Assembly (NCBI GenBank): GCA_946800325.1 | Contig: OX326959.1 | Coordinates: 49,916,784 to 49,980,783 of the forward strand | Length of the DNA stretch: 64,000 nt | Source of the DNA: Luzula sylvatica | Taxonomy: Eukaryota; Streptophyta; Magnoliopsida; Poales; Juncaceae | Reading direction: 5' to 3' | Shown: in pieces, positions 58,579 to 64,000 of the stretch | Numbering within the stretch: position 1 is the stretch's first letter | Layout: each line of letters starts with the position of its first letter | Made by a program: the position numbers and the translations under genes | Notes under the pieces: generated by a model | Database searches by the model: none | What the model was told of the DNA's origin: nothing | What the model saw: the letters and a program-made list of their open reading frames with translations, nothing else

Positions 58579-59883
58579 GATAATAAGTTCTCCTAGGTGA
58601 AAGAGCAAAAACTCCTGGAGGCGATTTTGGGGTGGAGGCAAACCCTAGCCGCCGCCTCCACCCCCTCCTCTCTCACGCTTTCTTCGACCCAGTTCCTGGA
58701 GGTCATTTGCGAGGCGAACGGCGCGGTGATTCGCGAAGGACGAACGCTGCCGGCTGCTGCAGCTCCTGGAGGCGGCTCTCTCTGTCCGGCGGCCGACTGC
58801 TGCGGCTCTCTTTCTTTGCGAAGGACGAACTCCGCCGTTCTCTCCATTCACGAGCGGAAACAACGACGGAAGCTGCAGGGTTTGGCGAGCTCGAGTCTAG
58901 GGTTGTCGTTTGTCGAGGCTAGGGTTTGGCGACATGGTACTGGATTGAGAAAATCACAAACACGAGAAAAAACACCAAAGAAGAGGAAAATCAACTGTAC
59001 TAGAAGAGATGATACTTTCGAGGCGACTCCTGGAGTTCCTGGAGTTCCTTTGCGAGGCGAACAGCGACTGGCAGGAACTGGCAACCGAGGACGAGCGACC
59101 GAGGCCACAGCGGCGCGACGAACTGGCAACCGAGGGCGAGCGACCGAGGCCACAGCGGCGCGACGAACTGGCAACCGAGGCGAGCAAACGGCGCGACGAA
59201 CGGCGCGGCGACCGAGGCCACAGCGGCGACGGAGACAAAACGAGGCGAGCGGCGACGAACGGCGCGACGGTGGCAGGGGCTGGCAGGGAAGAAAAGCCTC
59301 GCAGGAACTGGCAGGAACTCGCAGAAACTCGCAGGAACTCACAGGAATTGATAAAGTAACTCGCAGGAATTGATAAAGTGACTCGCAGGAACTGGTAAGG
59401 AACACGCAGGAACTCGCTGGAACTGGCAGGAACTTGCAGGAACTCACAGGAACTGGCAGGAGTCTGTGGCGATTTTGGAGCTCCTCGAAGAGCAAAAACT
59501 CGAAAGGAAAAAGCGGGAAGGGAAAAAGGGAAATCGAAAAATCGCGGGGCTGGTGCCGTGTCTGGGGCGAGCCTGGGACGAGTCTGGGGCGAGTCTGGGG
59601 CGAGGCCGAGAGCGACGGCCGAGTTTGGGGCGAGTCTGGGGGCGAGTCCGAGAGCGACGGGCCGCGACAGCGACGGTGACAGCTTCGATGACAATCCGAG
59701 CTCGCGTGGCAAATCAAGGGCCGAAAGCATCATCTCTTGGCATGTATCTTACTTTTGCAATTATAATTTATTTTTGCGAAACTACTTTTTTACATTTATC
59801 ATGTAAAATCGCACCAATGTATTAAACCTTGCTTTAATATATTAAAAGAGGCTTCGCCTCTTTAGTTTTTCAAAAAAAAAAAA
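58579..59883 (+). mobile_element. PolyA-tailed retroposon with 15-bp target duplication
   Basis: The direct repeat AAAGTTGTATATAAG flanks the insert at 58564-58578 and 59884-59898. The insert ends in about 15 A residues, preceded by a perfect hairpin AAGAGGC-TTC-GCCTCTT. The 1.3-kb body is GC-rich and contains a ~42-bp tandem repeat (59080-59200, GAACTGGCAACCGAGGGCGA...) and a GGAACTCGCAGG-type 12-bp repeat (59290-59465). It has long open frames on both strands but none with a recognisable domain. Long direct repeats and a polyA tail show LINE-machinery retroposition of an RNA. The source could be a SINE-like element or a non-coding transcript. Confidence 0.8.
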
Positions 59884-59954
59884 AAAGTTGTATATAAGAG
59901 AATTGAAATTGAAAATAAAAATTATTGACGGCGGTTAACCTAGAGAAGCGAGGG

Positions 59955-60356
59955 TGGCCGAACAACGAAGGGTGCGCACTTTGTGCGCAACATCGCGAGA
60001 GATCACCTACTAATCACCTGCGTCTATGCATTACAGGTGTGGCAAAAGATAGCCTCTATTTTTCATCTCGGGGATTTTCAAATTAAAAATAACCTGCTGT
60101 CACTGTGGAACGCGAACAAGAAAAAAGGGGACGATGCGCATAACAAGTGGTGGAGCACGATCTGGATCGGGACGGAATGAAATCTTTGGAAGGAAAGAAA
60201 TCGCCGGATCTTTGCATCCAAAGCAACCTCGACGAACATACTATCTGTCATTATAAAAGGAGATATTGCGAAATGGCAATTAAATTGTTAAGGCTCAATG
60301 GAAGCCGGTCCTCCAGGGCAATTGAATTGATATCTCAATCCTCTAGTCCTCACTAA
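59955..60356 (+). pseudogene. LINE zf-RVT-region relic
   Basis: Plus-strand frame reads RDHLLITCVYALQVWQKIA, then after ~30 residues WWSTIWIGTE, a TGA stop at about 60178, and continues NLWKERNRRIFASKA. The order (C...H/W..W, then W-x-ERNRRIF) matches the segment after the zinc-binding domain of plant LINE polyproteins. It is truncated and carries stops. Confidence 0.6.
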
Positions 60357-62289
60357 TTAAATCACTCTTTTTTTTTTTGAAAAAAGTCTGTTTTTAGTTC
60401 CTTACCTTTTAGAGAAAGTTCAATCAAGTCCTTAACGTTCTAATTAGACCAATCAAGTACATTAACTCTTTTATTTGTTATAATTAAGTCATTCCATCCG
60501 TTAATTGTTAATCTCATTACAAGCCATACATTATTAAGCATCGTCACAGAATAAAAAAAAGTTCAAAATAATTTGCCAAGGATATTAAAGGCACCATCAC
60601 ATATCCCTTCAAAAAATAAAAATATCATATATGTCCCTCTAAACATGGTAATATCATATTTATCCCTTCAAATCTTCATCAATATCAAATTAATCTAATT
60701 AAAACTGACTTTCTTGTTAACTTTAACGGCAAAGTATCATATATGTCCCTCTATTTGGATTTTGAATATAGATTTTTATAAAGAGAAGAAAACCATTGTA
60801 AGTGAATGTATTATAATTTAATTCTTGTGAATGAAATATTTAATTGTTTTTATGAGTTGAATTTTTTACTTTTAGTGAAATATTTAATTATTATAATGTA
60901 TGTTTGTTATTTGAATAATAACACTCTGTTCTCGTAGTTGGGAATAAAATATGTGTTCAAAGTAAATCAAATCTCCTGAATGTTTTTTGTTAATTGGTAT
61001 CTTTTTTAGAAAGAATTATAATCAACTTGATTCGGAGGCCCATTATAATGGTGAATAACAAGAAGACTGGAACTTTTCGTAGGGAAGAGGTCTAAAACCG
61101 ATGATGAAATTGAAATCTCCAGATCGATGAAATTGAAAACACTGCTGATTTGTTAAAAAGGATAATTTCGTCATACGTATTTTGAAAGGATAAATTTGAT
61201 ATTTTCAATTTTGAAGGGACATATTTGATAATTTGATTTTTTTGGAGGGATATTAAAGAAATTATCCCAAATTTTATTAAGTAGGTCCCTTAACAGGGGG
61301 TATTTGATAATTCCAAAATACCCTCACCTGAATATAGGAATAGGATTCAATCCATAAAAAAAAGTAAAATATTTGGTGTATTGAAGAAGAACTCTTCTTG
61401 ATTTATTTTTTTCTATTTTCATTTCTTTTATCCTCCAATATCTTATTTAGCAGCAGAGTAATTTTCCCTTGAAATAAATCTATTAATAAATACAATAGTC
61501 ATAAAAAAAATGTCACATTAACAAGTAAACTATGATACTTGTTTGTTTAAATAATAAGTCATTCAGATATTTCTTCACACATCCTCCATGATGTGATCAT
61601 GCAAATTGTATTTCTTATAACTAATAACTAACAATGTGATTCATTTTCTTTTATTTTGACAGTATATTTTTGGCTATTTGGATATCTTTTTATTTTTTTT
61701 AGAAATGACACCCTTTTCCCTATAAAACAAAAATTAAAGTATTGTCGATACTTTATTGTGATCGATGAATTGAACCATCAACACTCAATTATCATTTGGG
61801 AGGGACAATTAAAAGGACCGTTTTGAACGAATTAATAAGTCATTTACTAATATAATTTCAATTTCAAAATGATAATGAAATACAAGATCATATTTATTAG
61901 AGTTAACACAATACTATGAATGACGTATTATTATTATTATTTTTATTTAATATTCTCAGGAGAGGAATTTAATGTTGGGGATCTGTATATAAACCAAACA
62001 AATCAGTGAAATTGGAATGTAATCTCAAATAATTTTACACACACTCAAATTATGGCTATCTCGGACTCAGCATTTGATCCTCTCAACAATGAAGAAGTCA
62101 AAGACGAAAAAATGGTATTCTGAATTGCAAAACTAGGGCAATTTCAACCAATTTGTAATGATTTTTGGGAAAAATTCTGGAACATTAAGCAGGTATTACC
62201 AAAAATTAAGCTTTTTATTGTAAGATCTTACACAATGCGAGATACCCACAAAATCAAGACTCCACTCTAAAATAAATGAGATCAGCCCT
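60357..62289. other. Gene-free DNA
   Basis: No gene seen. Sections at 60580-60760 and 61150-61280 repeat phrases such as CATATATGTCCCTCTA and GGGACATATTTGATAAT in opposite orientations, suggesting a degenerate fold-back element of about 700 bp. Confidence 0.4.
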
Positions 62290-62470
62290 ATATGCCAATT
62301 ATGCAATTCTACCCAAGGCAAGGAGCAAAATGCACAAAAGTGGGATGGCAAGTGGCTAGCTACGTTGTGGACAATTTGGCGAGAAAGAAATAACCGAATA
62401 TTTCGACGCAGAGGACGGATGCATGATCTCATCGTAAATATAATAGAAGATTTAGCGGGATCATGAAGGA
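62290..62470 (+). pseudogene. LINE zf-RVT-region relic
   Basis: Plus-strand reading QNAQKWDGKWLATLWTIW followed by RERNNRIFRRRGRMHDLI and DLAGS, the W-x-ERNNRIF motif found after the RT zinc-binding domain of plant LINEs. It has no start or flanking RT domain and stops follow immediately. Confidence 0.55.
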
Positions 62471-62618
62471 AGCATTGTTGAATATAATGGTAGAGTTTAG
62501 TTAAGTATCTCCACAATTGGATCTCATTTAGTAGGTCCGGTACGTCAAGAGCACTATTTTAACTTATATTGTAATTAGTGAAGTACCATGTTTATTTTCT
62601 TTTATAAAAGAGTGATGA

Positions 62619-62834
62619 TGCACCTCCCCCTTGCACTCCCCCCCACCTCTTGATGTGTTGGCGAAAGACTTAACACCATCTCGTTTAACATCTTAATTTA
62701 TTATTTAACATCATAATTAATATGTTTAACTATAAATTAAAATGTTTGATCATAATTAAGATGTTAAATTGGATGGTGTTAATTCTTCCGCCAACACATC
62801 AAGAGGTGGGGGGGAGGGCAAGGGGGAGGTACAA
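62619..62834. mobile_element. Fold-back MITE, family A copy 3 (C/G-rich ends)
   Basis: A ~215-bp palindrome. The left arm is TGCACCTCCCCCTTGCACTCC then CCACCTCTTGATGTGTTGGCG; the right arm is its complement ending GGGCAAGGGGGAGGTACA. The core carries TTTAACATCTTAAT and ATTAAGATGTTAAAT, shared with the elements at 2.9 and 3.8 kb. Non-coding. Confidence 0.8.
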
Positions 62835-62887
62835 CATTTTCCTTTATAAAAATAGATTGGATCGAGCGCGTATTATCTCCTTAAAAA

Positions 62888-62906
62888 AAACACACACACA
62901 CACACA
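62888..62906. repeat. (CA)n microsatellite
   Basis: Nine CA dinucleotides directly preceding a LINE relic. Confidence 0.85.
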
Positions 62907-63135
62907 TTGAAACATCTCTTTTTTGAGTGTCCTTCTGGTAATTCAGTTGTAGAAAGATTCCTCAATTAATATAAGCATCGTAAACTTGAATCTTTGTGGC
63001 AATTCAATCTTCCAAAATTATTGTATCCCGATTCTATTACACCAACATCTCTCTTGTTGTCCCAATTATTTGGCAGTGGTGGAAAGCGAGAAATAATTTT
63101 ATCTTCAATAACCAAAAAATCAACATTTATTTTTT
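62905..63135 (+). pseudogene. LINE zf-RVT-region relic
   Basis: Plus-strand fragments LKHLFFECPSGNSVVERFLN (zinc-binding H-x-FFEC motif) and, after a frame change, IIWQWWKARNNFIFNNQKI match the region downstream of plant LINE reverse transcriptases. Stops and a frameshift intervene. Confidence 0.55.
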
Positions 63136-63742
63136 CACTTTCTTTTTCGAAAATAATTAAAAACAAGACTTTTGATTCGAATCAAGCTAACTCGGTTCGA
63201 TCTCGAGTCGAGCCCGATTGGGGTTGGTTCGGCAACGGTTTGTTAACAACCTTAGTCATAATCGTAATGCAAATATTCGTATTCGATTAAAAATATCAAC
63301 ATTTGAATGAATACATATGCATATAGTTTCTTTTACTGAATTCGAAAATAGTAAATGATTTTGTTAATGGATATAGATACGAATGCATATTCAGATATCC
63401 GAATATAGGGTTGTTAACAAACCGAATCAAATCAAGCTAATACCAACTCTAGCTCGTCTCGAAATCAAATCATAGGCACAAATCAGATGGAGAGCTTCGA
63501 ACAATTTTTGGACCTCGAACTCGGCTCGGATGGATATATTAAATGTTTTTGTTTGCAGATATAAATATAAAAACAAATTTAGATATCCAAATACCACGAA
63601 TACATATGCGGATGCAAATTTAATATATTTAAATATATTTACTATTCATATATGTATCCAGGATAGGTCCAATATATTGGTGCGCTTGGCTTTTAGCAAA
63701 TATCACAAAAAATAATTAAGGCCTCTAAATATCCATACATAA
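63136..63742. other. Gene-free DNA
   Basis: Nothing recognised apart from repeated words such as ATATTCGTATTCGATTAAAAA / GATATCCGAATATAGGG and ACGAATGCATAT, which suggest an old degenerate repeat. Confidence 0.4.
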
Positions 63743-64000
63743 GAGTTTGAGTATATGAATTATAAAAGAAGAAACAAATCATAAAGCCCGACGGGCCAAT
63801 TCTATATTTAAAAACATCAAATAAAGCTATGAGTTTGAGTATATGAATTATAAAAGAAGAAACAAATCATAAAGCCCGACGGGCCAATTCTATATTTAAA
63901 AACATCAAATAAAGCTATGAGTTTGAGTATATGAATTATAAAAGAAGAAACAAATCATAAAGCCTAACGGGCCAATTCTATATTTAAAAACATCAAATAA
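63743..64000 (+). repeat. 88-bp tandem repeat, at least 3 units, runs off the window
   Basis: Units start GAGTTTGAGTATATGAATTA at 63743, 63831 and 63919, exactly 88 bp apart, nearly identical (one visible change, CCCGACGGG to CCTAACGGG, in the third). The array continues past the window end, so it may be the edge of a satellite. Confidence 0.9.

Noticed and set aside
58597..59733. 258- and 289-codon open frames on opposite strands
   Set aside because: They overlap in a GC-rich, repeat-containing retroposon; neither has a recognisable domain.
59850..59883. Helitron 3' end at the AAGAGGC hairpin
   Set aside because: The terminus lacks CTRR and the segment ends in polyA with a 15-bp direct repeat, which fits retroposition better.

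Overview
The window is nuclear DNA of a flowering plant, most likely a eudicot. It is AT-rich and intron-rich, its genes are typical plant nuclear genes, several encode plastid-directed proteins, and it is crowded with MITEs, LTR elements, LINE relics and minisatellites. Nothing in it fixes the species.

Regions: 1-4.4 kb is intergenic with a Tourist-type MITE, a tRNA-like SINE relic and two fold-back MITEs. 4.4-34 kb is the gene-bearing part. It holds (-) an intronless DUF2828/vWA-like protein (4418-6421); (-) a 20-exon nardilysin-like M16 metallopeptidase (7853-12856); (-) a broken formin FH2 fragment (14286-15026) beside two unusual tandem arrays (15.87-17.46 kb); (-) a 20-exon DEG2-type plastid serine protease (19638-24008); (+) a 10-exon bifunctional 3-dehydroquinate dehydratase/shikimate dehydrogenase without a transit peptide (27889-30451); and (-) an intronless J-domain/DUF3444 protein (31019-33949). 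A 1 kb palindromic MITE and a hAT-like element sit between DEG2 and the shikimate-pathway gene.

35-64 kb is accessory, repeat-dominated DNA with no gene I can defend. It contains two non-autonomous LTR elements in opposite orientation, each with a tRNA-iMet primer-binding site; a pair of ~490-bp inverted repeats 14 kb apart (40.94 and 55.5 kb) that may bound a large composite element; two GC-rich minisatellites near those repeats; four LINE relics carrying the RT zinc-binding region; possible Helitron 3' ends; a 1.3 kb polyA-tailed retroposon with a 15-bp target duplication; and an 88-bp tandem repeat running off the right end.

The genes do not form a functional cluster. They are independent housekeeping-type loci. 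I derived the three multi-exon gene models by joining exons by hand at GT/AG sites with continuous phase. No alignment or RNA evidence was available.
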